In this document: piece after piece, positions 9,111 to 17,844 of the stretch
How the letters are laid out: each line of letters opens with the position of its first letter
Numbering within the stretch: the stretch's first letter is position 1
Assembly: GCA_029863035.1 (NCBI GenBank)
Contig: JAOTWH010000002.1
Span: 1 to 32,050 of the forward strand
Source of the DNA: Acidimicrobiia bacterium
Lineage (GTDB): Bacteria; Actinomycetota; Acidimicrobiia; UBA5794; JAOTWH01
Length of the DNA: 32,050 nt
Direction: 5' to 3'
The notes under the pieces: generated by a model
Seen by the model: the letters and a program-made list of their open reading frames with translations, nothing else
What the model was told of the DNA's origin: nothing
The model's database searches: none
Translations under genes and position numbers: made by a program

Positions 9111-10336
9111 GCGACCTGTCACATATCAAGGCCGACTTCCCCATCCTGAGCACCGAGATGAACGGCAAGCCGCTGGTCTATCTCGACTCGGCAGCAACCA
9201 CCCAAAAGCCGGTCCAGGTGCTCGATGCCATGGACGACTTCTACCGCACCGCCAACTCCAACGTCCATCGCGGCGCCTACGCCATCGCCGAAGACGCCAC
9301 CAACCGCTATGAGGGCGCCCGAGCCCGAATCGCCGAGCTGATCAACGCCGGTTCGCCGGCAGAGGTCACCTTCCAGCGAGGCACCACCAGTGCCATCAAC
9401 ACTGTCGCTTATGGCTGGGGCCTCTACAACCTCAAGGAAGGGGACACCATCGTGCTCACGGGCATGGAGCACCACTCCAACATCGTCCCCTGGCAGCTCA
9501 TCGTGCGCCACACCGGAGCCAAGCTGCGCTACCTGCCGATGACCGAGGATTTCCTGGTCGACGATTCCGACCTCGAATCCGTCATCGACTCCTCTACCAA
9601 GATCGTCGGCATCTCCGGCATGTCCAACGTGCTGGGAACGGTCGGTCCGGTCGAGAAGGTGGCGGCGGCCGCTCACGCGGTCGGTGCCATCGTGGTGGTG
9701 GACGGCGCCCAGATGGTGCCGCACCTCCCATGCGATGTGCAGACGATGGGAGCCGATTTCCTCGCCTTCGGGGCTCACAAGATGTTGGGCCCAACCGGAG
9801 TGGGAGCTTTGTGGGGCAAGCCCGAGCTGCTCGAAAAGATGGAGCCGTTCGAGGGAGGCGGGGAGATGATCCGCGACGTCAAGCTGTATGAGTCCCGCTG
9901 GGCCGAGGTTCCACACAAGTTCGAGGCTGGCACCCCTCCCATCGCCGAAGCCATCGGGTTCGGCGCCGCGGTCGAGTACCTGCAGAAGATCGGCATGGAT
10001 GCAGTGCGAGAGCACGAGGTCGAGATAACGGGCTATGCGCTCAAGCAGCTGGAGCAAGTTCCTGATATCAAGATCTACGGCCCGAGCGATACCTCCAAAC
10101 GAGGCGGGGCCGTGAGCTTCACTCTGTCGGACATTCACCCGCACGACATGGCGACGATCCTCGACGAGCAAGGGATCGCGGTTCGAGCCGGCCACCACTG
10201 CGCCAAGCCGTTGATGGAGACCCTTGGAGTCCCCGCCACCGCCAGGGCCTCTTTCTACGTCTACAACGACAACTCCGACGTCGACGCCCTGGTGGCGGGA
10301 CTGCACAGAGCCAGGGAGGTGTTCGGTGTCAGTTGA
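9107..10336 (+). CDS. sufS: SufS, group II cysteine desulfurase
   Basis: 409 residues, typical for SufS. It removes sulfur from L-cysteine with pyridoxal phosphate and hands it, as persulfide, to SufU. Landmarks: YLDSAATTQKP near the N-terminus, NVHRGAY, TEMHHSN-like GMEHHSNIVPW, DGAQMVPH, and the Schiff-base lysine in DFLAFGAHKMLGPTG (K225). The catalytic cysteine is in RAGHHCAKPLM (C365). The start overlaps sufC by 4 bases and the end overlaps sufU by 11 bases. Confidence 0.95.
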   Translation: MSDLSHIKADFPILSTEMNGKPLVYLDSAATTQKPVQVLDAMDDFYRTANSNVHRGAYAIAEDATNRYEGARARIAELINAGSPAEVTFQRGTTSAINTVAYGWGLYNLKEGDTIVLTGMEHHSNIVPWQLIVRHTGAKLRYLPMTEDFLVDDSDLESVIDSSTKIVGISGMSNVLGTVGPVEKVAAAAHAVGAIVVVDGAQMVPHLPCDVQTMGADFLAFGAHKMLGPTGVGALWGKPELLEKMEPFEGGGEMIRDVKLYESRWAEVPHKFEAGTPPIAEAIGFGAAVEYLQKIGMDAVREHEVEITGYALKQLEQVPDIKIYGPSDTSKRGGAVSFTLSDIHPHDMATILDEQGIAVRAGHHCAKPLMETLGVPATARASFYVYNDNSDVDALVAGLHRAREVFGVS

Positions 10337-10778
10337 GGAGTTGTATCGCGACGTGATCCTCGATCACTACCGCAAGCCGCGCCATCCGGGCGAGATCGAG
10401 AACGCCGACGCCAAGGTCGAAGGCGTCAACCCATCGTGTGGTGACGAACTCCTGCTGACGCTGCGCTGGGACGACGACACCGTGGCCGACGCCGCCATCT
10501 CGGGCTCCGGTTGCTCGATCAGCCAGGCATCGGCATCGATGATGACCGACAAGATCATCGGCATGACCGCCGACGAAGTACGCGAGCTGGTGGGTCGCTT
10601 CAAGGCGATGATGACAATCACCGACGGCGACCCCGGCATCGACCCGGATCGCCCCGGAGCGGCGCTGGGCGACATCGAAGCACTGCAGGGCGTGCGCAAG
10701 TTCCCGGTCCGCATCAAGTGCGCCGACCTGGCCTGGACCGCGCTGGAAGAAGTCCTCACCCAGCACTCGGCCGCTTAG
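10326..10778 (+). CDS. sufU: SufU, zinc-dependent sulfur-transfer partner of SufS
   Basis: 150 residues from GTG at 10326, inside the end of sufS. The N-terminal ELYRDVILDHYRKPRHPG is the IscU/SufU hallmark. Ligand residues are present at NPSCGDE (C38, D40), GSGCSISQAS (C63) and IKCADLAW (C132), matching the zinc site of Gram-positive SufU. The insertion between the second and third cysteines typical of SufU over IscU is also there. It accepts persulfide sulfur from SufS. The gene closes the operon and is followed at once by a GC-rich hairpin. Confidence 0.93.
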   Translation: MSVEELYRDVILDHYRKPRHPGEIENADAKVEGVNPSCGDELLLTLRWDDDTVADAAISGSGCSISQASASMMTDKIIGMTADEVRELVGRFKAMMTITDGDPGIDPDRPGAALGDIEALQGVRKFPVRIKCADLAWTALEEVLTQHSAA

Positions 10779-10789
10779 CGAGAAGGATT

Positions 10790-10811
10790 CCCCTCCCGCT
10801 CGCGGGAGGGG
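10790..10811 (+). terminator. GC-rich hairpin after sufU
   Basis: CCCCTCCCG (10790-10798) pairs with CGGGAGGGG (10803-10811) around a CTCG loop, giving a 9-bp perfect stem 12 bases after the sufU stop. There is no T-run, so it may be a Rho-type or repeat-derived terminator. It also resembles the other GC palindromes of this window and is followed by the related GGGGAGGGTG. Confidence 0.5.
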
Positions 10812-10874
10812 TAAGGGGAGGGTGTCAATCGCGTTCGGAGATGAAGGCGCGCCGAACATTCGCGGTAGCGGTCG

Positions 10875-10938
10875 CCATCCCCTCCTTCCCTTCTCCCCCT
10901 TGCGGGGGAAGTACCCCGAGCGCAGCGAGGGGGGATGG
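10875..10938. repeat. REP-like palindromic element
   Basis: An outer stem CCATCCCC (10875-10882) / GGGGATGG (10931-10938) encloses two inner hairpins: TCCCCC/GGGGGA around TTGC, then CCCC/GGGG around GAGCGCAGCGAG. The result is a three-way junction. A similar plan and the words GGGGGAxGT and CGAGCGxAGCGAGG recur at 31376-31490. Intergenic, with no ORF of its own. Confidence 0.55.
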
Positions 10939-11019
10939 GGGTGCTGCTCTACGACCGCGATGCCGCGCTGTAAGTGCTGCACACCGGCTCTCGCTCGCCA
11001 GCTCGCGGACCAGCATTGC

Positions 11020-11526
11020 CTAGGTAGAGCGGCGCAGGTGAGCTCGAAGTGCTGGCAGCACTTGAACATCCTTCTGACGGCCAGCTGCTTCCTTTGAGCG
11101 CACAACGTCTTCCAGGTTGGCCACTCGCACCCTCCGACCGTCGAACTCCAGCTCCACATGGCCGGCCACAAGGTCGGCGTATCCGGTTGTGCCGTCCGGC
11201 ACGAAGTTGAGATCAAGCGGACCGGCGGCCGTCACCAAGGTGATGGTGACCATGCCGCTCAGCCATTCGGGCGTTATGCCACCCGGTACCTCAACACCAG
11301 CGGGTGGTCCGTCCGGCACTCGGAATCGTGCCTCCAGCTCTTTGAGGGCCGCTGCTAGCCGGAGAAGATTGGAATGCGCCGTTGCCGGCGTGATGTCGAC
11401 GTCGCGGGTTGGCGGGACGGCCACGTCGTGAAGCTCGATGGCGAGCCCCCCGATCACCACGTAGTCAACTCGATGACGATCGAGAACCTCGAGCATGCCG
11501 ACGACGTCGACATCTGGAGTGGGCAT
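11020..11526 (-). CDS. nucleotidyltransferase-fold protein (AbiEii/MNT-like), possible toxin
   Basis: 168 residues. The N-terminal half carries the minimal nucleotidyltransferase pattern: DYVVIGGLAIELHDVAVPPT (GG at 26-27) then RDVDITP (D42, D44). This is the GG...DxD active site of the pol-beta-like superfamily. A third acidic strand follows, PLDLNFVP. The C-terminus NLEDVVRSKEAAGRQKDVQ is the helix often seen in AbiEii-like and DUF6036-like proteins. The ATG is directly next to the TAG of the HTH gene (0-base gap), so the two are co-expressed. The HTH-plus-nucleotidyltransferase order is like type IV or MNT toxin-antitoxin pairs, but the activity here is an inference. Confidence 0.8.
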   Translation of the reverse strand: MPTPDVDVVGMLEVLDRHRVDYVVIGGLAIELHDVAVPPTRDVDITPATAHSNLLRLAAALKELEARFRVPDGPPAGVEVPGGITPEWLSGMVTITLVTAAGPLDLNFVPDGTTGYADLVAGHVELEFDGRRVRVANLEDVVRSKEAAGRQKDVQVLPALRAHLRRST

Positions 11527-11871
11527 CTACTTGCCCTTGACCCGGCGCAGCCGCGCTTGTTGAGCTCGCTCGCTTCGCTCGGTCTCGATCTCGGCACGTC
11601 GCGCTTTCGGCAAGGACTGCATGAACGCCTCGACTCCCTCGTCGTGGCGGTCGAGCGGAACCACCCGCACGCGCAGCTCCAGTCCAGCAGCCCTTAACAG
11701 AGACATGAGCTTCGCCAGGGTGGGCTCTTTGCGCCCCGTCTCGTACGCGGAAATCGCCTGCTGGGTAACACCGGCGAGATCGGCCAGTTGGCGCTGGGTG
11801 AGGTTGACCATGTCCCGCGCCGTGCGAATCAACCCGGCGGCATACGTTGGAGCGGCGTCGTATCGACTCAT
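11527..11871 (-). CDS. XRE-family helix-turn-helix regulator, possible antitoxin
   Basis: 114 residues from ATG at 11871; an in-frame ATG at 11883 is also possible. The Cro/C1-type HTH reads LTQRQLADLAGVTQQAISAY followed by ETGRKEPTL, at about residues 24-54. The tail is a basic, charged helix (RRAEIETERSERAQQARLRR) that could bind RNA, DNA or the partner. It is immediately followed by the nucleotidyltransferase gene. Repeated ACAACCTAT sites lie just upstream of its start, which suggests autoregulation of the pair. Confidence 0.87.
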   Translation of the reverse strand: MSRYDAAPTYAAGLIRTARDMVNLTQRQLADLAGVTQQAISAYETGRKEPTLAKLMSLLRAAGLELRVRVVPLDRHDEGVEAFMQSLPKARRAEIETERSERAQQARLRRVKGK

Positions 11872-11885
11872 GCTCTCAAGCATAC

Positions 11886-11938
11886 ACAACCTATCGGCTG
11901 TTAACAACCTATAAGATGTATACAAACGATTGGTTGTT
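11886..11938. promoter_or_regulatory. probable operator of the HTH/nucleotidyltransferase pair
   Basis: Two direct copies of ACAACCTAT (11886-11894 and 11904-11912, 18 bases apart) and one inverted partner TTGGTTGTT (11930-11938) lie across the region upstream of the HTH start. A TGTATACA palindrome sits between them. The stretch is markedly more AT-rich than its surroundings. This arrangement of half sites suits a Cro-like dimer repressing its own promoter on the minus strand. Confidence 0.6.
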
Positions 11939-12373
11939 CTATACCGTCGACCACTCCTCGGTGCGGGCGTCGATAGAGGCGGCGATGCGGTCCCGCACCC
12001 GGCGATGAGCGTCGAGGTCGGTGCCGTAAGGGTCCTCGATGCCATCCCCAGCCGGGTCAAGTAGCTCCACTTTGTCGGCGAACGTGGCGAACCGCTCGGC
12101 CAGGGCGTCGACGTGCTCGGCGTCGAGCGCGTAGACCTTGGATGAGTTGCGCATCATCTCCTCAGTGATCAACTGGGCCCGATGTTTGCTGAGGTCGACA
12201 CCGATCTCCGACGCCGCAGTGGCGGAGTGACCGAAGGCGGCATTGCCGTCGATGGCGTGGGTGCCGGCGCTGGAGAAGTGGATGCTTTCGAATCTGTCGC
12301 GAGCGATGGCTTCGGCCATGGCCGAGCGACAGATGTTGCCGGTACAAACGAACAGAATCTGTGGCGTGCTCAC
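11939..12373 (-). CDS. low-molecular-weight protein tyrosine phosphatase family protein
   Basis: 144 residues. The N-terminal P-loop CTGNICRS (C10 to R16, C-x5-R-S) is the catalytic site of LMW-PTP and of the related arsenate reductases. The general-acid aspartate is in the late motif IEDPYG. The family dephosphorylates phosphotyrosine (often in exopolysaccharide control) or reduces arsenate. No ars genes are nearby, so phosphatase is the more likely role. The start is GTG at 12373. The gene ends at the edge of the HTH operator region. Confidence 0.88.
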   Translation of the reverse strand: MSTPQILFVCTGNICRSAMAEAIARDRFESIHFSSAGTHAIDGNAAFGHSATAASEIGVDLSKHRAQLITEEMMRNSSKVYALDAEHVDALAERFATFADKVELLDPAGDGIEDPYGTDLDAHRRVRDRIAASIDARTEEWSTV

Positions 12374-12394
12374 ACCCCAAACGATATCTGAGAC

Positions 12395-13774
12395 CTAGAC
12401 CGGTTCGAACCTGGCCTGGAAGAAGCGAAGCTCGTCCGGCTCATAGGTGAAGCGGAGGCCGCCGATCTGGTCTCGCTGCTCGAACACCTCGATCACCGAC
12501 TCTGCTGTCACGTCCATGTGGGCCTGGGTGTAGACCCGGCGCGGGATGGCGAGGCGGACCAGCTCTAGGTCGGGATAGTGGTTCTCGCCGGTGACCGAGT
12601 CCCGTCCCGCCGAGACGGCTCCTCGCTCCATGCCCCTTACGCCGGACTCCTGGTAGATGGCCGCGGTCAGCGCCTGGGCCGGGAACTGGTCCCGCGGCAC
12701 ATGGCCCAACACCGCGGCGGCATCGATGAACACACCGTGACCGCCTACCGGCTCGACCAGGGGCACTCCGGCCTTGATCAAGTGGTCGCCGAGGTAGCGA
12801 ACCTGTTCCACCCGAGCCCGCACGTGATCGTCGCCGTCGACCATCTCGTGGATGCCCCGCGCCAGCGCTTCCATGTCGCGCCCCGACATGCCGCCGTAGG
12901 TGTGGAGCCCCTCGAACGCCACCAGCAGCGCCCGCGCTTTGAGGGCGATCTCGGGGTCGCGCACTGCCAAGAACCCGCCGATGTTGACCAGGTTGTCCTT
13001 CTTGGAAGACACCGTGGCACCGTCGGAGTAGGAGCAGATCTCAGCGAGGATGTCTGCAATCGAAGTGTCCCCGTAGCCGTGCTCGCGCTGTTGGATGAAG
13101 TAGGCGTTCTCCACCGCCCGGGTGGCGTCGAGCATGACCAGGATGCCCTTGCCCTGGCAGTACTCGTACACCTGGCGCAGGTTCTCCATCGAGACCGGCT
13201 GGCCGCCGGCCATGTTGACGTTGGTCTCGAAGGAGACATAGGCCACTTGCTCTGGCCCCACCTCGTCGACGATGGCCTCGAGCTTGGCCATGTCGATGTT
13301 GCCCTTGAAGGGATGGAGGGCGTGGGGCTGGTGAGCCTCATCGATGATGACATCGACGAAGCGACCTCCGGCGTACTCCTGGTGGAACCGCGTCGTGGTG
13401 AAGTACATGTTGCCCGGGACCACGTTGCCCGGCTCGATGAGGATCTGGCTGAGGAGATGCTCGGCGCCGCGGCCCTGGTGGGTGGGTATCAGCTCGGGAT
13501 AGCCATACACCTGCTCGACGGCTTCGACCAGGTGGTAGAAGCTGCGCGAGCCGGCATAGGACTCGTCGCCCAGCATCATCCCGGCCCACTGATTATCGGA
13601 CATGGCCGAGGTGCCGGAGTCGGTGAGGAGATCGATGTAGACGTCGTCCGACCGCAGCAGGAAGGTGTTGTAGCCCGCTTCCTTGATGGCCTTCTGGCGC
13701 TCTTGCGGCGAGGTCATGTGGATCGGCTCCACCATCTTCACCTTCCACGGCTCTGCCCAACTGCGCGTCGGCAT
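12395..13774 (-). CDS. tpl: tyrosine phenol-lyase
   Basis: 459 residues; PLP-dependent beta-eliminating lyase of the tryptophanase/tyrosine phenol-lyase family (about 456 residues). It converts L-tyrosine to phenol, pyruvate and ammonia. Family landmarks: IDLLTDSGTSAMSDNQWAGM, PTHQGRGAEHLLSQ, SAGGQPVS-like MAGGQPVSMENLR and the PLP lysine in SSKKDNLVNIGG (K259). The choice of tyrosine phenol-lyase over tryptophanase rests on MYFTTTRFHQE (F125, T126, equal to F123/T124 of the Citrobacter enzyme) and on MERG with R384 (its R381, which contacts the phenol hydroxyl; tryptophanases have a hydrophobic residue there). The C-terminus LRFFQARF is also tyrosine-lyase-like. ATG at 13774. Confidence 0.9.
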   Translation of the reverse strand: MPTRSWAEPWKVKMVEPIHMTSPQERQKAIKEAGYNTFLLRSDDVYIDLLTDSGTSAMSDNQWAGMMLGDESYAGSRSFYHLVEAVEQVYGYPELIPTHQGRGAEHLLSQILIEPGNVVPGNMYFTTTRFHQEYAGGRFVDVIIDEAHQPHALHPFKGNIDMAKLEAIVDEVGPEQVAYVSFETNVNMAGGQPVSMENLRQVYEYCQGKGILVMLDATRAVENAYFIQQREHGYGDTSIADILAEICSYSDGATVSSKKDNLVNIGGFLAVRDPEIALKARALLVAFEGLHTYGGMSGRDMEALARGIHEMVDGDDHVRARVEQVRYLGDHLIKAGVPLVEPVGGHGVFIDAAAVLGHVPRDQFPAQALTAAIYQESGVRGMERGAVSAGRDSVTGENHYPDLELVRLAIPRRVYTQAHMDVTAESVIEVFEQRDQIGGLRFTYEPDELRFFQARFEPV

Positions 13775-13841
13775 AGCGCGCCTCTCTGTCGCTTGAGGCC
13801 AAAGTTAGGGGGTTGGTGGATGGCGGCCAAAGGCCCTGCAA

Positions 13842-15671
13842 CTAACGGCGTACCAACTTGTATACGGGGCCGTTGATGCTCATTACGTACAGCTCGCCTG
13901 CGCCGTCGATACCAAAGGAGGAGAGCGAGGGAACGGTGCCTAACTCCAGCGTGAGGTCGCGGTGATTGGTGGCAATGTTGCCCACCAGTTCGAACGTTTT
14001 GATGTTTCCCAAACAGAGGTCGCCGTAGAAGTAGGTTCCGGCAAGGCCGGGCATGGCGATACCTCTATATACATAGCCCCCTGCCACCGAACAACCGCCG
14101 CTGGAGTGGCTGTACTCAACGACCGGAAGCATGAGACCGGCTGTCGAACAGCCCGAAAAAGGCGAGTAGCAATGAACACCTTCCATCACGTTCCACCCCA
14201 GGTTGACACCGCCATCTGCGGTGGAGATGACATCGATCTCTTCCCAGCGGTCCTGGCCGACATCACCGATGTAGATGTTCTGGCCGTCGAAAGAGAAGCG
14301 CCACGGGTTGCGCAACCCGATGGCGAACACTTCAGGAGCCCCGCCGCCCGACACGAACGGATTGGTGGGGGGAATGGCATATGGCAGGGCGCCATCGGCA
14401 TCGATGCGCAGCAGCGAGCCCAAAAGGGTGTTGGGGTTCTGGCCGTTACCGGACGGATCTCCGCCCCCTCCCCCGTCGCCCAGAGCGATATACAGGTAGC
14501 CGTCCGGTCCGAAAGTGATCATCCCTCCGTTGTGATTCGAAGCGGGCTGGTTAGCCGTCAGCACCACCCGGGCACTGGCGGGGTCGGCGACATCGGGATC
14601 GCCGGACACCTTGTACTCAGCGATCACAGTGTCGCCCGAGTTGTCTGAGTAATGAACGAAGAAACGACCATTGGATGAGTAGTCGGGATGGAACGCCAAA
14701 CCCAGCACACCTCGCTCTCCGCAACAGAGCGACAGCGCCGAAAGGTCGAGGAAGGTCGAAACGGACGCTCCACTCTTCACCTTGATCTTGCCCGTTTGCT
14801 CGACCACGAAGATGCGACCGTCGCCTGCTGGAGCAGTGACCAGCACCGGTCGATCGAAGGTTCCAACGCTCTCAAGCCGAAGTAGAGGGATGGGCGATAG
14901 CGTCCCGAATCCGCCAGCCACCGGCACCCAATCGGGTTCGCCGAAAGTGAAGCTGGTATCGGCCGGTCCCTGGCTGTTGGTGAACCGAAGGTAAGTGGTC
15001 AGATCGGAGGGGCGATACAACCCAGGACTGGAGACGCCGTTGCCGTTCCAATCTCCCGCCATGATCCGGTCGTCGGGATCTCCGAAGACGAACTGGGCAT
15101 CCGCATTGCCCTGGGTGTGGGAGTTGCGAAAGTAGACCAGCCCGGTTGATTCGCGATGCAGGCCTACCGTCTCGGTGCCATCGCCGTCGAAATCGCCAAC
15201 GAAGGGCTTGTCCCCCGGGTCCCCAAAGGCATAGACGAGCTCGGCGGCACCCAGGCCGGCGGCCTTGGAGCCGAGCTTGTTGATGATGAAGAACTGTTGG
15301 GTGCTTGGCCGATAGATCGAAACGGTGTCGCAGCCGTCGCCGTTGAAGTCCCCGGCGATCGGGACGTCGTTCGGATCGCCAAAGAAGAACTCGATGTCGG
15401 CGATGCCGGTCGAGTTGGAGTTGCGCAGGTAGACGAAGCCGTCGGACTGGCGATATAGCCCGGGGGTCTCGTCGCCATCACAGTCCCAGTCACCAACAAA
15501 GGGGATGTCCCCAGGATTGCCGAATGTGAAGAGGACCCGGTCGAAATCTTTTGTGTAGAGGTGCCACTCCCCGCTGGCGGGATCAACCAGTCCTGGCGTA
15601 TCGGCTGCGGCCGGAGCGGCCAACGACACGCTGAGCAGTGCTGCGGCCAAGACCCTCCCCCACCGGATCAC
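13842..15671 (-). CDS. secreted PQQ sugar dehydrogenase-like protein with N-terminal calcium-loop repeats
   Basis: 609 residues. Signal peptide 1-23. Residues about 40-270 hold four FG-GAP/VCBS-like repeats ([59 protein letters not shown]), the same module found in the M23 protein at 4853. Residues about 285-605 are a soluble glucose/sorbosone-dehydrogenase-type six-bladed propeller: [31 protein letters not shown] with the expected catalytic histidine, GDGGGGGDP, and [14 protein letters not shown]. The family oxidises sugars with PQQ, but many members have unknown substrates. GTG at 15671 overlaps the fumC stop (GTGA), so it is read in the same transcript. Confidence 0.88.
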   Translation of the reverse strand: MIRWGRVLAAALLSVSLAAPAAADTPGLVDPASGEWHLYTKDFDRVLFTFGNPGDIPFVGDWDCDGDETPGLYRQSDGFVYLRNSNSTGIADIEFFFGDPNDVPIAGDFNGDGCDTVSIYRPSTQQFFIINKLGSKAAGLGAAELVYAFGDPGDKPFVGDFDGDGTETVGLHRESTGLVYFRNSHTQGNADAQFVFGDPDDRIMAGDWNGNGVSSPGLYRPSDLTTYLRFTNSQGPADTSFTFGEPDWVPVAGGFGTLSPIPLLRLESVGTFDRPVLVTAPAGDGRIFVVEQTGKIKVKSGASVSTFLDLSALSLCCGERGVLGLAFHPDYSSNGRFFVHYSDNSGDTVIAEYKVSGDPDVADPASARVVLTANQPASNHNGGMITFGPDGYLYIALGDGGGGGDPSGNGQNPNTLLGSLLRIDADGALPYAIPPTNPFVSGGGAPEVFAIGLRNPWRFSFDGQNIYIGDVGQDRWEEIDVISTADGGVNLGWNVMEGVHCYSPFSGCSTAGLMLPVVEYSHSSGGCSVAGGYVYRGIAMPGLAGTYFYGDLCLGNIKTFELVGNIATNHRDLTLELGTVPSLSSFGIDGAGELYVMSINGPVYKLVRR

Positions 15672-17056
15672 CCGACTATGCCACCTTCGGTCATGCCGCG
15701 CAGGTCGAGGCTGGCGTCAAGCTCGTCTGCCGGTAGCACCTCCATCTCCAGAGCCACCTCTCGCACGCTCCGGCCAGACGCGAAGGCTTCCTTGGCCACC
15801 TTGGCGGCCAGGTCGTATCCGATCTTGGGAGCGAGAGCGGTCACCACGATGATGTTGCGCTCCAGCAACTCCTGGGTGCGCTCGGCATCGGCCTCGATGC
15901 CCTCGACCGCCTTCTGGCGCAGCACGGTGGCGGCGGAAGCCAACAGCTCGGCCGACTCCACCAGATTGTGAGCCAGCACCGGCATCATCACGTTCAGCTC
16001 GAAGTTGCCATTGGCCGCCGCCCAGGCAACAGCGGTGTCGTTGCCCATGACCTGGGCCGCCACCTGCATCGTCATCTCAGCGATGACCGGGTTGACCTTG
16101 CCCGGCATGATCGAGGAGCCAGGCTGCAGCTCTGGCAGTTTGATCTCGGCGATGGCGGTGCGCGGCCCCGATGCCAGCCAACGAAGATCGTTGGCGATCT
16201 TGAACAGCGACACGGCAACGGTACGCAATGCGCCGGAAGCGTTGACCGCTGCGTCCTTTGCCCCCTGCGCCTCGAAGTGGTCGTCAGCCTCTCGCAGCGC
16301 CCACCCGGTGCGCTGCGCCATGGCGGCTATCACGGCCGGGGCGAACTCGGGAGGAGCATTGATACCGGTGCCCACCGCGGTGCCGCCGAGCGCCAGCTCG
16401 TCCAGCTCGGTGGCGGCGTGCTCGAGGCGCTGGGCGCCCTTGCGAGCCTGGGATGCGTAGCCGCCGAATTCCTGCCCAAGCCTGATGGGGGTGGCGTCCA
16501 TCAGGTGGGTGCGGCCCGACTTGAGGATGTGATCGAACTCGGCTGCCTTGGCGTCGAGCGCATCGGCCAGAGCGGTCAGGGCAGGGATGGTGTCTTCTCG
16601 CAACGTGGCGAGGGCGGCCAGGTGGATCGCGGTGGGTATGACGTCATTGGACGATTGCGAGGGATTGACGTGGTCGTTGGGGTGAACCAGCTTGCTGCCG
16701 AGCTCGCCACCCAATATCTCCGTGGCGCGGTTGGCGATGACCTCGTTGGCGTTGGTGTTAGTCGAGGTACCGGAACCGGTCTGGAAGATGTCGAGCGGGA
16801 ACTGATCGTCGAGTCCACCATCGGCCACCTCCTGGGCAGCAGCGACCACGGCATCGGCCTTGTCCTGATCGATGATCCCCAGCGAAAGATTGACCTTGGC
16901 AGCCTCCCCCTTGATGAGGCCAAGCGCCCAGATGAAGCGCCGACCGAAACGCAGATTGGATATGGGGAAGTTGTCTACCGCCCGCTGGGTGGATGCTCCG
17001 TAGTAGGCGTCGGCCGGAACCTCGACCTCGCCCATTGAATCGCGTTCGGTCCTCAT
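15668..17056 (-). CDS. fumC: class II fumarate hydratase (FumC)
   Basis: 462 residues from ATG at 17056 (GTG at 17062 is in frame). It interconverts fumarate and malate in the TCA cycle. Signature [16 protein letters not shown] lies in the second half. Other class II fumarase elements are [19 protein letters not shown] at the N-terminus, [39 protein letters not shown] and [20 protein letters not shown]. These distinguish it from aspartase only in part, but the TxxT and HxxD regions fit fumarase. The gene lies 19 bases after the alpha/beta hydrolase and overlaps the next gene by 4 bases. Confidence 0.93.
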   Translation of the reverse strand: MRTERDSMGEVEVPADAYYGASTQRAVDNFPISNLRFGRRFIWALGLIKGEAAKVNLSLGIIDQDKADAVVAAAQEVADGGLDDQFPLDIFQTGSGTSTNTNANEVIANRATEILGGELGSKLVHPNDHVNPSQSSNDVIPTAIHLAALATLREDTIPALTALADALDAKAAEFDHILKSGRTHLMDATPIRLGQEFGGYASQARKGAQRLEHAATELDELALGGTAVGTGINAPPEFAPAVIAAMAQRTGWALREADDHFEAQGAKDAAVNASGALRTVAVSLFKIANDLRWLASGPRTAIAEIKLPELQPGSSIMPGKVNPVIAEMTMQVAAQVMGNDTAVAWAAANGNFELNVMMPVLAHNLVESAELLASAATVLRQKAVEGIEADAERTQELLERNIIVVTALAPKIGYDLAAKVAKEAFASGRSVREVALEMEVLPADELDASLDLRGMTEGGIVG

Positions 17057-17075
17057 CGACACCGAGGTTAGGGCC

Positions 17076-17801
17076 TCACAGGAGAGGCGACACCACCGCC
17101 CAGAAGTCGTCCCACCGGTCGCGATGCATGGAATGGCTCCCCTTCACCTGGGTGTAGGTGACCGCCGGGTTGGCCACCGCCAGCTCCTCACCGAACGCCG
17201 GAGGCAGCAGCGCCCCGCCCTCCGGATCGGCGCCGATCAGATGCACCGGCACTTCGATACCGGCCACCAGCGCCCGCACGTCCCACGGGTCGTTCTGGAG
17301 AAGCGTCTCCACCACCACCTCCGGCCCGCATTGCTCCAGAGCCTCGGCCTTGGTCTGGGCATCTTGGGGAGCCCAGGCAGGGTTGGCGGCCGCCAGCGAT
17401 TCGGCATCGGCGCCGCTGAGAAAATCCTGCAGCAGCCAGGCGGTGGCGAACTCCCGGTTGGGGAGCAGCAAGGCCGGGTCCTCCAAGATCAGCTTGTCGG
17501 CCCAGGTTGGTCGGGCGGTCTGTGCGATGAGCGAAACGGCTGCCCCCATCGAATGGCCGATCACGACATCCCACTCATCGCGCAGTTCGAGGACATCTTC
17601 GGCATGGGTGGTGAAGCGGTAGTCATCGTCCTTGGGACTGAGGCCATGGCCGCGCATATCTGCTGCCACCACGGCGTAGCCGAGGTCGGCCACAGCGGGA
17701 CCGAGCCTCCACCATCCGGCGGCATTGGAGGTGATGCCGTGCAGGAGGAGCGCGGAGCGGGCACCGTCGCCCCAGGTGATGGTGTTGAGCTGAACCGACA
17801 T
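17076..17801 (-). CDS. alpha/beta hydrolase
   Basis: 241 residues, alpha/beta-hydrolase fold. The oxyanion region is [14 protein letters not shown], the nucleophile elbow is [12 protein letters not shown] (Ser), the acid is likely in the [13 protein letters not shown] strand, and the catalytic histidine is in KGSHSMHRD. No signal peptide, so cytoplasmic. The substrate cannot be told. It sits between the thioredoxin-like gene (43-base gap) and fumC (19-base gap) on the same strand. Confidence 0.9.
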   Translation of the reverse strand: MSVQLNTITWGDGARSALLLHGITSNAAGWWRLGPAVADLGYAVVAADMRGHGLSPKDDDYRFTTHAEDVLELRDEWDVVIGHSMGAAVSLIAQTARPTWADKLILEDPALLLPNREFATAWLLQDFLSGADAESLAAANPAWAPQDAQTKAEALEQCGPEVVVETLLQNDPWDVRALVAGIEVPVHLIGADPEGGALLPPAFGEELAVANPAVTYTQVKGSHSMHRDRWDDFWAVVSPLL

Positions 17802-17844
17802 GATGCGACCGTAGCGCTCCTAACTAGGAGCGGTGGAGCGAGTC

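Noticed and set aside
10875..10938. Possible CRISPR repeat or tRNA-like fold
   Set aside because: No regularly spaced repeats with spacers and no cloverleaf with an anticodon; better read as a REP-like palindrome.
12578..13876. 432-codon plus-strand ORF opposite tyrosine phenol-lyase
   Set aside because: Antisense shadow of a well-supported enzyme gene.
15968..17038. 356-codon plus-strand ORF opposite fumC
   Set aside because: Antisense shadow; fumarase signature is on the minus strand.
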